This document shows, in pieces, positions 14,493 to 23,142 of a stretch of 64,000 bases of DNA; positions within the stretch are counted from its first letter, which is position 1; each line of letters starts with the position of its first letter. Location: assembly GCF_001591465.1 (NCBI RefSeq), contig NZ_BCUY01000002.1:57761-121760 (forward strand). Direction: 5' to 3'. A program made the translations under genes and the position numbers. Below the pieces are notes generated by a model, which saw only the letters and a program-made list of their open reading frames with translations, made no database searches and was not told the origin of the DNA. Source of the stretch: Cytobacillus firmus NBRC 15306 (lineage in GTDB: Bacteria > Bacillota > Bacilli > Bacillales > Cytobacillaceae).

Positions 14493-16208
14493 TTAAATGT
14501 TTTGTTTTAAGGACAGAACCGTTTCTTCATCAGGCGTAACGTAAACAGTCTGCTGATTGTCATATATGACAAATCCAGGTTTCGCGCCGCTTGGTTTTTT
14601 CACGTGCCTGACTTGTGTGAAGTCAACGGGTACCGAACTGGAATTGCGTGCTTTGCTGAAGTAAGCTGCGAGGGATGCAGCTTCAAGAATTGTATTTTCT
14701 GCCGGCTCTTTGCTTCGGATCACCACATGTGAACCAGGTATGTCTTTTGTATGCAGCCAGATTTCATCCCTTCCGGCTAATTTGTTCGTTAAATAATCAT
14801 TTTGCTTGTTGTTTTTACCGACTAGAATTTCCGTTCCGTCAGTGGCAGTATAACGGTCCAGAACAGGCTTAAGGTTTTGCTGTTTCTTGTTTCCCCGTTT
14901 CTGCCTTTCACGAATATAACCGCCTTCAGCAAGCTCTTCCCTTATTTCGGCAATGTCTCTTGTTGATGCCGTTTCTACTTGCTGAAGAAGGGATTCGAAG
15001 TATGCCGCTTCCTCTTCTGCTTTTTTAATTTGCTCTTTTACTGCAATAACGGCATTTTTTGCCTTTTGGTATCTTGTAAAATACTTTTGTGCATTCTCCG
15101 AAGGAGTCTTCTGCGGATCCAGAGGAATAATCACTGAAGCGCCATTTTCATCGTAATAATTGATGACCTCCGCTTCCTTCATCCCCTTTTGAATCGCATA
15201 AATATTTGCCGTGATCAATTCCCCATATAATTGATGTCTATCGGCATTTTCTGCTTCATGAAGGGTTATTTTCAACTTCTCAATCTTCTTCTCATTCTTT
15301 TCTTTCTCATTTATTATAAACCGTTCAAGATCATTGGATTGCTGTTTGACCCGGTCTCTTTCAGCTTTGCCGAAATAAAAGCGGTCCAGCATTTCACTCA
15401 GGGAATTAAACTCCCTGCTTTCCCCTTTAATATGCTGCAGGGGCAATAAATAAAAGCTTTCTTTATTTTCCCCTTCTGTAATGGCGGGCCTGATGCTATG
15501 GTCTTTCAGCAAGCCGATAAAATGCCGGAAACTCTTAGGAAGAGTTGTCCTGTTTACAAGACCGGCATGGTGCATCACTTCTTTTGCAAATAGCGGGGAG
15601 ATTCCGGCGAATCCCGCCACAAGCTGTTTATCAACTTTCCCGCTGTTAAAATCAATCTTGCGCAGTAAAGCTTCTTCATCCGCCTCGAAGGGATTCATTT
15701 TATCCTGAGATGGAGGGAGTATATACTCCTGTCCGGGCAAAATGGCACGATGGCTATTAACGGCAAAAGAAACATGTTTGATGCTGTCGAGAATGATGTT
15801 GCGGGATTTATCCACCAGCGTAATATTGCTGTGCCTGCCCATAATCTCAACAATCAGCTGTTTATAGGATGTATCGCCAATCTCATTCCTGCCTTTCACC
15901 TCAAACACGATTATACGGTCAAGCCTGATTTGATGGACATCTTCAAGTATGTAGCCTTCCAGGTGCTTTCTTAAAAGCATGCAGAACATCGGGGGCTCTG
16001 AAGGGTTTTCGTGTGTTTCATTCGTAAGCTGGACTCTCGCATAGCTTGGATGGGCTGACAGCAAAAGCCTGTGATTCTTCCCGTTTGCCCGCACAACTAA
16101 AATGATTTCATTTTTATATGGCTGCTGAATCTTATTGATTCTGCCGCCATTTAAAGTATCTATAAGCTCTTTCGTCATAGCTCTTGTGAACAAACCATCA
16201 AATGACAT
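14493..16208 (-). CDS. rqcH: Ribosome quality control protein RqcH (Rqc2/NEMF homologue; formerly YloA/FbpA)
   Basis: Binds stalled 50S-peptidyl-tRNA complexes and recruits tRNA-Ala to add C-terminal alanine tails, marking nascent chains for degradation. 571 residues: an N-terminal NFACT-N domain with the functional Asp97-Arg98 (in [15 protein letters not shown]), a central HhH and long coiled coil (about 270-420), and a C-terminal NFACT-R domain (about 445-560, [18 protein letters not shown]). Also known as a fibronectin-binding protein by older annotation. Single minus-strand gene with AGAGGATG before the ATG. Confidence 0.94.
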   Translation of the reverse strand: MSFDGLFTRAMTKELIDTLNGGRINKIQQPYKNEIILVVRANGKNHRLLLSAHPSYARVQLTNETHENPSEPPMFCMLLRKHLEGYILEDVHQIRLDRIIVFEVKGRNEIGDTSYKQLIVEIMGRHSNITLVDKSRNIILDSIKHVSFAVNSHRAILPGQEYILPPSQDKMNPFEADEEALLRKIDFNSGKVDKQLVAGFAGISPLFAKEVMHHAGLVNRTTLPKSFRHFIGLLKDHSIRPAITEGENKESFYLLPLQHIKGESREFNSLSEMLDRFYFGKAERDRVKQQSNDLERFIINEKEKNEKKIEKLKITLHEAENADRHQLYGELITANIYAIQKGMKEAEVINYYDENGASVIIPLDPQKTPSENAQKYFTRYQKAKNAVIAVKEQIKKAEEEAAYFESLLQQVETASTRDIAEIREELAEGGYIRERQKRGNKKQQNLKPVLDRYTATDGTEILVGKNNKQNDYLTNKLAGRDEIWLHTKDIPGSHVVIRSKEPAENTILEAASLAAYFSKARNSSSVPVDFTQVRHVKKPSGAKPGFVIYDNQQTVYVTPDEETVLSLKQNI

Positions 16209-16307
16209 ATCGGAACATCCTCTTCTATAAAAATAACATTAGATATACCTTATTCTTTCATTTATTAAATAAAAATCAAGTTTTATTGCTTGGTTTTTCT
16301 ATTTTCA

Positions 16308-16325
16308 GGCGCCTTCCGCTTTTCT
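16308..16325 (+). repeat. 3'-end fragment of the REP-like repeat
   Basis: The sequence GGCGCCTTCCGCTTTTCT matches the last bases of the two complete copies downstream (the ends at 16485 and 16613). It looks like the remnant of a third, upstream copy. Confidence 0.6.
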
Positions 16326-16362
16326 AATAAGACTAAAATTTTTATCTTTGTACTTCGATAAT

Positions 16363-16485
16363 TGTCCAGCTCCAGCGCCTACCCCCTCGAGGTCACAAGC
16401 CGAATCTTCCAAAAAGGCAAAGTACGCCTTTTCGGCAGCCCCGTCTTGTGCTTGTCGGGGGTGAGCAAGGCGCTTCCGCTTTTCT
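16363..16485. repeat. REP-like hairpin repeat, copy A
   Basis: 123-bp imperfect palindrome starting TGTCCAGCTCCAGCGCC and ending CGCTTCCGCTTTTCT. Nested stems: AGCGCC (16374-16379) / GGCGCT (16469-16474); ACCCCC (16381-16386) / GGGGGT (16457-16462); CACAAG (16394-16399) / CTTGTG (16445-16450); GCCGA/TCGGC; AAAAGGC (16412-16418) / GCCTTTT (16426-16432). A close relative starts at 63920. No ORF in it looks real. Confidence 0.9.
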
Positions 16486-16490
16486 AATTT

Positions 16491-16613
16491 TGTCTAGCTC
16501 CAGGCGCCATCGGCTCGAGGTCATAAGCCAATCCGTCCAAAAGGTTAAAAAACAACCTTTCAGCCGGCTCGTCTTATGCTTGTCGCCGATAAGCGGGCGC
16601 CTTCCGCTTTTCT
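16491..16613. repeat. REP-like hairpin repeat, copy B (tandem to copy A)
   Basis: Second 123-bp copy in the same orientation, 5 bp after copy A. It has the same nested architecture but different bases: AGGCGCC (16502-16508) / GGCGCCT (16596-16602); ATCGGC (16509-16514) / GCCGAT (16585-16590); CATAAG (16522-16527) / CTTATG (16573-16578); AAAGGTT (16540-16546) / AACCTTT (16554-16560). Stem changes relative to copy A are paired on both sides, so base pairing has been kept. Confidence 0.9.
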
Positions 16614-16826
16614 TTTTAATAATAGCATTTTTTTGGACAGGGCTGAATATGCTTTCTTTAGAAAGAGATTGGACAACTCTGCCTTGATTTAGCAGAAAAG
16701 GATAGTCTGCCATTTGGCGGATTTTCTAAAGTCTGGCTGTGAGTGCTCCCGGTATTCTTTTTCGGTTCTTAATTCCTGCACCGGAGGCTACTATGGCTTT
16801 TCTCAAACCACAAAGGAGGAAGTGTG
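16614..16826 (+). other. Gene-free stretch upstream of yloB
   Basis: Leader region of yloB. It contains a small terminator-like hairpin TCTGCC/GGCGGA (16706-16721) followed by only four T, and no promoter I would trust. ORFs crossing this stretch and the repeats show no recognisable protein. Confidence 0.5.
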
Positions 16827-16838
16827 ATGTCCGGATGA
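16827..16838 (+). CDS. Possible three-codon leader ORF overlapping the yloB start
   Basis: ATG TCC GGA TGA. The strong Shine-Dalgarno AAAGGAGG (16812-16819) is 7 nt before this ATG, but 15 nt before the yloB ATG (16835). The stop TGA overlaps the yloB ATG as ATGA. A ribosome loading at the good site would read Met-Ser-Gly, stop, and could restart on yloB. This is an inference from spacing only. Confidence 0.35.
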   Translation: MSG

Positions 16839-19513
16839 AGTTCCATGAAATGAACGAAAGGGAGGTTGAGCAAGCCTTAAATACAGACATTAAGGCAGGC
16901 TTAACAGAGGATGATGTAAAAAAGCGCCATAAACAATATGGCCTAAATGAATTGAAAGAAGGAGAAAAGCAGTCTGCTTTACTCTTATTTTTTAGTCAAT
17001 TTAAGGATTTCATGGTTCTTGTTTTATTAGCTGCCACCTTGATTTCGGGGCTGCTTGGTGAATATATTGATGCGATTGCCATTATTGCGATTGTAATCAT
17101 AAATGGGTTTCTGGGCTTTTTTCAGGAAAGGAAAGCAGAAAAGTCGCTAAGTGCACTTAAAGAGTTATCTGCTCCCCAGGTACTTGCGCTTCGGGATGGG
17201 GAATGGAAGAAAATTCCGTCAAGAGAAGTAGCTGTTGGGGATCTTCTTAAATTTTCCACGGGTGACAGAGTGGGAGCAGATGTAAGAATAGTAGAATCCA
17301 ATAGCCTTGAAATTGAGGAATCTGCCTTAACGGGAGAGTCGCTGCCTGTTCAAAAGAGAACAGGTTCCCTGAAAACACCAAACCTTGCTATAGGCGATAT
17401 GGAAAATATGGCTTTTATGGGTACAATGGTGACCCGCGGCAACGGAATGGGTGTAGTTGTCGGTACAGGAATGAATACCGCCATGGGACAAATTGCTGAT
17501 CTTCTGCAAAATGCCGAAACCATGACAACACCGCTTCAGCGGAGATTGGAACAGCTCGGCAAAATCCTCATTACGGCAGCGATTTTCCTTACAGTTCTCG
17601 TTGTTGCGGCAGGTGTGATGCAGGGACAGGAATTATATACAATGTTTCTTGCTGGTGTCTCATTAGCTGTTGCGGCAATTCCCGAAGGGCTGCCTGCCAT
17701 TGTCACGGTGGCGCTCTCGCTTGGTGTTCAAAGAATGATCAGGAAAAAGGCAATCGTACGGAAGCTTCCTGCAGTTGAAACACTTGGCTGTGCGTCTGTT
17801 ATTTGTTCAGACAAAACCGGAACCATGACCCAAAACAAAATGACCGTCACCCATCTCTGGAGCGGAGGGAAAGAATGGAGAGTAGATGGAGTCGGGTATG
17901 AACCGCAAGGGCAGTTTTATCGAAATGAGAGCCAAATTGAGCCGAAAAGTGATAAGGCGCTCCAGCAGATGCTGATGTTTGGCATGCTATGCAACCATGC
18001 GGAAATACAGCAGAAAAATAATGAGTTTGTGATTGACGGGGACCCAACTGAAGGTGCTCTCCTTGTAGCAGCCATGAAAGCTGGCTATAACAGGAGCAGT
18101 CTGCTGAATCAATTTCAGATTATTAATGAGTTTCCGTTTGACTCTGCCAGAAAAATGATGAGTGTTGTGGTAAAGGATCATAATGGAAGACAATTTATTG
18201 TTACCAAAGGTGCTCCCGATGTCTTAGTCGGGAAAAGCGAATCGGTTCTTTGGGAGGGAAGGCGGCAGATTCTTTCGAGGGAGCTTTCAGGTGAAATTCA
18301 GGCAGCCATAGAAGATCTGGCATCACAAGCATTGAGAACGATCGCGATTGGCTATAAAGAAATCCCAGCTAAAAATGTCATTCTTGATGAAAAAGAGGCG
18401 GAGAAGGGATTAACTTTTATCGGGCTGCAGGGGATGATTGATCCGCCAAGGCCGGAGGTTAAAGAAGCAGTCAAGAAGTGCAGGGAAGCAGGAATCAAAA
18501 CGATCATGATCACAGGAGATCATGTGATTACAGCACAGGCCATTGCCAAACAGTTAGGCATTTTAACAGAAGGTTCCAAAGTACTTCAGGGCAAAGACCT
18601 GGCAGAGATGTCTGTAGAAGACCTTGAGGATGTGGTTGAGGATGTCGCAGTATTTGCCAGAGTATCGCCTGAGCATAAATTGAAAATTGTCAAGGCACTC
18701 CAGAATAGAGGTCATATCGTTGCCATGACAGGTGATGGAGTCAATGATGCTCCGGCCATTAAAGCAGCAGATATTGGCATTTCAATGGGCATTACAGGCA
18801 CAGATGTTGCTAAAGAGGCATCTGCACTTGTATTGCTTGATGATAATTTTGCTACCATAAAAGCCGCGATAAAAGAAGGAAGAAATATTTACGAAAATAT
18901 CCGCAAGTTCATCAGGTATTTGCTGGCATCAAATGTTGGTGAAATTCTGGTTATGCTGTTTGCTATGCTTCTAGCCCTTCCGCTGCCATTAGTGCCAATT
19001 CAGATTCTTTGGGTGAACCTCGTAACGGATGGACTTCCGGCAATGGCTCTGGGTCTTGACCAGCCTGAGGAAAATGTGATGAAACGGAAGCCAAGGAGCC
19101 CTAAGGAAGGTGTCTTTTCAAGAGGGCTTGGCTGGAAAGTGGTTTCAAGAGGATTTTTAATTGGACTTGTGACATTACTGGCGTTTATTTTTGCCTACCG
19201 GGCAAATCCGGATCATCTTGCATACGCGCAGACAGTAGCTTTTGCCACATTGGTAATGGCTCAGCTGATTCATGTATTTGATTGCCGAAGTGAAAAATCA
19301 GTGTTCTCAAGAAATCCATTTGGCAATAAATATTTAGTCTGGGCAGTCATCTCTTCCCTGATTTTAGTGCTGATTGTCATATACTATCCGCCGCTTCAGC
19401 CAATTTTCCACACTGTCCCTATTGAATTGCGCGACTGGTTTATGATTACAGGACTCTCAGCCATTCCAACATTTTTACTGGCTGGCACATTTTTGGCAAG
19501 AAAAACAAAATAA
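16835..19513 (+). CDS. yloB: P-type calcium-transporting ATPase (YloB, SERCA-like type IIA)
   Basis: Membrane cation pump, 892 residues, closely following B. subtilis YloB. Order: N-terminal cation ATPase domain (KFHEMNEREVEQAL), actuator with TGES, TM4 motif VAAIPEGLPAIV, phosphorylation site CSDKTGTMTQNK, nucleotide domain (KGAPDVL), hinge MTGDGVNDAPAIK, and six C-terminal TM segments with LWVNLVTDGLPA. The ion-binding residues of Ca2+ ATPases (Glu in PEGLP, N..TD in TM6) are present. ATG 16835 is chosen by homology; upstream in-frame codons lack a good start. In B. subtilis the protein is linked to calcium handling in sporulating cells. Confidence 0.95.
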   Translation: MKFHEMNEREVEQALNTDIKAGLTEDDVKKRHKQYGLNELKEGEKQSALLLFFSQFKDFMVLVLLAATLISGLLGEYIDAIAIIAIVIINGFLGFFQERKAEKSLSALKELSAPQVLALRDGEWKKIPSREVAVGDLLKFSTGDRVGADVRIVESNSLEIEESALTGESLPVQKRTGSLKTPNLAIGDMENMAFMGTMVTRGNGMGVVVGTGMNTAMGQIADLLQNAETMTTPLQRRLEQLGKILITAAIFLTVLVVAAGVMQGQELYTMFLAGVSLAVAAIPEGLPAIVTVALSLGVQRMIRKKAIVRKLPAVETLGCASVICSDKTGTMTQNKMTVTHLWSGGKEWRVDGVGYEPQGQFYRNESQIEPKSDKALQQMLMFGMLCNHAEIQQKNNEFVIDGDPTEGALLVAAMKAGYNRSSLLNQFQIINEFPFDSARKMMSVVVKDHNGRQFIVTKGAPDVLVGKSESVLWEGRRQILSRELSGEIQAAIEDLASQALRTIAIGYKEIPAKNVILDEKEAEKGLTFIGLQGMIDPPRPEVKEAVKKCREAGIKTIMITGDHVITAQAIAKQLGILTEGSKVLQGKDLAEMSVEDLEDVVEDVAVFARVSPEHKLKIVKALQNRGHIVAMTGDGVNDAPAIKAADIGISMGITGTDVAKEASALVLLDDNFATIKAAIKEGRNIYENIRKFIRYLLASNVGEILVMLFAMLLALPLPLVPIQILWVNLVTDGLPAMALGLDQPEENVMKRKPRSPKEGVFSRGLGWKVVSRGFLIGLVTLLAFIFAYRANPDHLAYAQTVAFATLVMAQLIHVFDCRSEKSVFSRNPFGNKYLVWAVISSLILVLIVIYYPPLQPIFHTVPIELRDWFMITGLSAIPTFLLAGTFLARKTK

Positions 19514-19531
19514 AATATGTTATAATCCTTT

Positions 19532-19567
19532 AGGTAGTAGAGAAGAACTCTATTACCTTTCTTTTTT
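19532..19567 (+). terminator. Intrinsic terminator of yloB
   Basis: 11-bp stem AGGTAGTAGAG/CTCTATTACCT with one G-U pair, loop AAGAA, tail TTCTTTTTT. Confidence 0.85.
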
Positions 19568-19690
19568 GCGCAAACATATAAATCTCCATCACTACTTGAT
19601 TTTTATACATAAACTGCACAGGCATCATGCCGCTAACTGAAAGTGAGTGCTTTTTATAAGCTGTGCTTTTCCCAAAAGGAAGTGTGAGAA

Positions 19691-20563
19691 ATGGCAGTAA
19701 GCATGACTGGCTATGGCAGAAGCAAGAAAGATTCCGGGCAAGGCTCCATTACGGTTGAAATAAAAACTGTAAATCATCGTTTTTCCGAATTTCAAATAAG
19801 AATGCCCAGACAGCTGATGCATATTGAAGACAAAATAAAGAAAAAGCTTAATAGGCATATCAAAAGAGGAAGAATCGAGGTTTTTATCACCATTGAAGGC
19901 GATGTCCTGGCCAGCAGGCAAGTAAATGTTGACTGGGAACTATTAGATGAATATTATCAATACATAACTGCAATTCAAGCAAAGTATCAAATTCAAACTG
20001 AACTATCCATCGGGGATGTCATCCGTGAAGAATTAATTAGCATTGAAGAAAAAGAGACCGGCAATGAGGAAATGAGCCAGCTGGTCCTTTCTGCTGCTGA
20101 AGAGGCATGCCTGCAGTTAATGCAAATGAGGAAAGCAGAGGGCGATGAGCTGGAAAAAGATCTTCGCAGCCATCTTAGTCTTTTAAGCAATAGTGTCAGC
20201 AAACTGAGAGAGTATGCACCAAAGATTGCACAGCTTTACCAGGAAAGATTGCATAAGCGTATGAAGGAATTTCTTGATGGCCAGGTGGATGAACCGAGAA
20301 TTTTGACAGAGGTAGCGGTATTCGCTGATAAAGCGGATATCAGTGAAGAACTGATAAGGCTGCATAGCCACATTAGCCAGTTTGAGCATACACTTCAGCT
20401 TACAGATCCGGCAGGAAGAAAGCTCGACTTTATTCTGCAGGAAATGAACCGGGAGGCCAATACGATCGGCTCCAAGGCAAATAGTGCAGATATAGCTGCC
20501 GAGGTCGTTGAAATAAAGAGTTTATTGGAAAAAATGAAGGAACAGGTTCAAAATATTGAATAG
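19691..20563 (+). CDS. yicC: YicC/YloC-family endoribonuclease
   Basis: 290 residues. The N-terminal YicC-like domain begins MSMTGYGRSKK (numbering after MAV); the C-terminal DUF1732 part carries RLHSHISQFE and the conserved end KLDFILQEMNREANTIGSK. Members act as RNA endonucleases (E. coli YicC promotes decay of the RyhB small RNA); the Bacillus target is not established. It heads the yicC-remA-gmk-rpoZ run, as in B. subtilis (yloC). AAGGAAG lies about 10 nt before ATG 19691. Confidence 0.9.
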   Translation: MAVSMTGYGRSKKDSGQGSITVEIKTVNHRFSEFQIRMPRQLMHIEDKIKKKLNRHIKRGRIEVFITIEGDVLASRQVNVDWELLDEYYQYITAIQAKYQIQTELSIGDVIREELISIEEKETGNEEMSQLVLSAAEEACLQLMQMRKAEGDELEKDLRSHLSLLSNSVSKLREYAPKIAQLYQERLHKRMKEFLDGQVDEPRILTEVAVFADKADISEELIRLHSHISQFEHTLQLTDPAGRKLDFILQEMNREANTIGSKANSADIAAEVVEIKSLLEKMKEQVQNIE

Positions 20564-20623
20564 CAGTTGTTTAGATTCCGGCTCTGGGGGTCAAACTAAA
20601 TAACTGATGATTGGAGGACCCAA

Positions 20624-20887
20624 ATGTCAATTAAACTGATCAATATCGGTTTTGGCAATATTGTTTCTGCCAACCGGATTATATCAATAGTCAGTCCCGA
20701 ATCTGCCCCGATAAAACGGATTATTCAGGACGCGCGGGACCGGGGCTCTTTAATAGATGCTACATATGGCAGGCGCACCCGTGCAGTTATAGTTATGGAC
20801 AGTGACCATGTCATTTTGTCTGCGGTCCAGCCGGAAACCGTCGCGCACCGATTAAATGACCGTGATGAAATTATTGAGGAAGGGTAG
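20624..20887 (+). CDS. remA: Extracellular matrix regulator RemA
   Basis: 87-residue DNA-binding protein of the RemA/DUF370 family (B. subtilis YlzA). In B. subtilis it activates biofilm matrix operons and osmoprotection genes and forms ring-like oligomers that wrap DNA. The full family sequence is visible: [28 protein letters not shown] and the basic [27 protein letters not shown] precedes the ATG, and gmk follows after 10 nt. Conservation is very high, so the call is firm; matrix targets are not in this window. Confidence 0.94.
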   Translation: MSIKLINIGFGNIVSANRIISIVSPESAPIKRIIQDARDRGSLIDATYGRRTRAVIVMDSDHVILSAVQPETVAHRLNDRDEIIEEG

Positions 20888-20897
20888 GATTTTATAA

Positions 20898-21512
<615 letters not shown>

Positions 21513-21515
21513 ATT

Positions 21516-21737
21516 ATGCTTTATCCTTCTATTGATTCTCTAATGACAAAGATTGACTCCAAATATTCACTTGTTTCAGTTGCTGCCAAGCGGGCCCGCA
21601 AGCTTCAGCTTAATGCCAGACCGCAGCTTGAAAGATACAAATCACATAAAAATGTGGGCAAAGCACTTGAGGAAATACATGCAGACCAGCTTCATTACCG
21701 CCTGGGCGAAAAAACAGCCAATGAATCATACGAGTGA
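21516..21737 (+). CDS. rpoZ: DNA-directed RNA polymerase omega subunit
   Basis: 73 residues; promotes assembly and stability of RNA polymerase. Family features: [10 protein letters not shown] at the start, [13 protein letters not shown] (the beta'-contacting helix) and [18 protein letters not shown] overlaps the end of gmk. A hairpin terminator follows directly. Confidence 0.94.
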   Translation: MLYPSIDSLMTKIDSKYSLVSVAAKRARKLQLNARPQLERYKSHKNVGKALEEIHADQLHYRLGEKTANESYE

Positions 21738-21745
21738 AATCGCTG

Positions 21746-21776
21746 AATAACAACCTTTCAAAAGGTTGTTATTTTT
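21746..21776 (+). terminator. Intrinsic terminator after rpoZ
   Basis: AATAACAACCTT/AAGGTTGTTATT, 12-bp perfect stem with a short loop, followed by a T run. Confidence 0.9.
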
Positions 21777-21853
21777 GTTTGAGGTTTTATTAGATGAAAA
21801 TTCACTGCTCTTCTTGCATAATAAAACTATCATGAAAGCTAATTGCCATTAAT

Positions 21854-21893
21854 GGCCAGGCTTTATATAGAAATAGATAGCCAGGCCGTTTTT
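21854..21893 (+). terminator. Second hairpin before coaBC (possible terminator or leader element)
   Basis: GGCCAGGCT and AGCCAGGCC pair except for one central A-A mismatch, separated by a 16-nt A/T-rich loop and followed by GTTTTT. It is about 80 bp after the rpoZ terminator and 40 bp before coaBC, so it may act on a transcript that starts in between. Confidence 0.4.
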
Positions 21894-21933
21894 CATAGAG
21901 AAGAATTATTTTTGAGATTGGTGGGGTCATATA

Positions 21934-23142
21934 ATGCTGACTGGAAAGAAGATATTATTATGTGTAACCGGAGGAATTGCTGTTTATAAAGCTGCAGCCT
22001 TAACGAGCAAACTGACACAGGCCGGGGCAAAGGTAAAAGTTATCCTAAGTGAATCGGCAGCTAATTTTGTTGCACCATTAACATTTCAGGCCCTTTCAAG
22101 ACATGATGTTTACACCGACACTTTTGATGAAAAAGACTCGAAGGTTATCGCTCACATCGACCTGGCTGATTGGGCAGATTTAATTCTTGTTGCCCCGGCT
22201 ACAGCAAATGTTATTGGGAAGCTTGCCAATGGAATTGCAGATAATATGATCACAACAACCCTTTTGGCAGCATCATCACCGATCTGGATTGCACCTGCAA
22301 TGAATGTGCATATGTACAGCCATCCTGCTGTCCAAAAAAATATTGAAACCCTATATGGTTTTGGCTGCAGATTCATAGAGCCTTCAGAAGGGTATCTTGC
22401 ATGCGGTTATGTTGGAAAAGGCAGGCTTGAAGAGCCGGAGAAAATTACAGAAACAATCAGTGAATTTTTCAAGCCTTCCAGATTGGAGTTTACGGGCCGA
22501 AAAGTGGTCATAACTGCAGGTCCAACGAGGGAAAAAATTGATCCTGTCCGTTATATTACGAACCATTCTACGGGGAAAATGGGCTATGCAATAGCGGAAG
22601 CTGCCGTCTCTGCAGGTGCTGAAGTTGTATTAATATCCGGCCCTGTTTCAATTAATGCGCCTGCCGGTTTAAAACTGATAAAGGTGGAATCTGCTGAAGA
22701 AATGTATCAGGCGGCAATAAATGAATTTGATCATGCCGATGTTGTCATAAAGACTGCTGCAGTCTCCGATTATCGTCCAAAGGTGACTTCTGCGCAAAAA
22801 ATGAAGAAAAAGCCTGGGGATGAAGTGTTGGAGCTTGAAAGAACAAAGGATATATTGTTCGAGCTGGGACAAAAAAAGAAGAAGCAAATCCTGATAGGGT
22901 TTGCGGCAGAAACCGAACAGGTCGAAGAGTATGCAAAGGGCAAGCTAATGAAGAAAAACGCCGATATGATCGTTGCCAATAATGTAACTGCAGAAGGTGC
23001 AGGCTTTGGAACTGACACTAATATTGTTACATTTTTTAAAAAGGATGAATCATCGGAAAAACTTCCGCTAATGTCTAAAAAGGATGTTGCCGAAAAAATT
23101 CTTGAAGAAGCCTCGAAGCTGCTAAAGGATGAGCATGAATGA
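21934..23142 (+). CDS. coaBC: Bifunctional phosphopantothenoylcysteine decarboxylase / phosphopantothenate-cysteine ligase
   Basis: Two successive steps of coenzyme A synthesis. 402 residues: the N-terminal flavin decarboxylase CoaC (about 1-185; VTGGIAVYKAA, active-site His in HIDLADWAD, APAMNVHMY, substrate clamp ACGYVGKGRL) fused to the C-terminal ligase CoaB (about 190-400; ITAGPTREKIDPVRYITNHSTGKMG). The stop shares ATGA with priA. Confidence 0.96.
   Translation: MLTGKKILLCVTGGIAVYKAAALTSKLTQAGAKVKVILSESAANFVAPLTFQALSRHDVYTDTFDEKDSKVIAHIDLADWADLILVAPATANVIGKLANGIADNMITTTLLAASSPIWIAPAMNVHMYSHPAVQKNIETLYGFGCRFIEPSEGYLACGYVGKGRLEEPEKITETISEFFKPSRLEFTGRKVVITAGPTREKIDPVRYITNHSTGKMGYAIAEAAVSAGAEVVLISGPVSINAPAGLKLIKVESAEEMYQAAINEFDHADVVIKTAAVSDYRPKVTSAQKMKKKPGDEVLELERTKDILFELGQKKKKQILIGFAAETEQVEEYAKGKLMKKNADMIVANNVTAEGAGFGTDTNIVTFFKKDESSEKLPLMSKKDVAEKILEEASKLLKDEHE

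Noticed and set aside
16393..16713. ORFs of 106 aa (minus) and 79 aa (plus, 16448-16687) across the REP-like repeats
   Set aside because: They are translations of the palindromic repeats, with no ribosome-binding site and no protein features.
16640..16835. Manganese (yybP-ykoY type) riboswitch upstream of the yloB cation ATPase
   Set aside because: The region has GGCTACTA-like sequence and small hairpins, but I could not find the conserved GGGGAGUAG-type core and paired elements.
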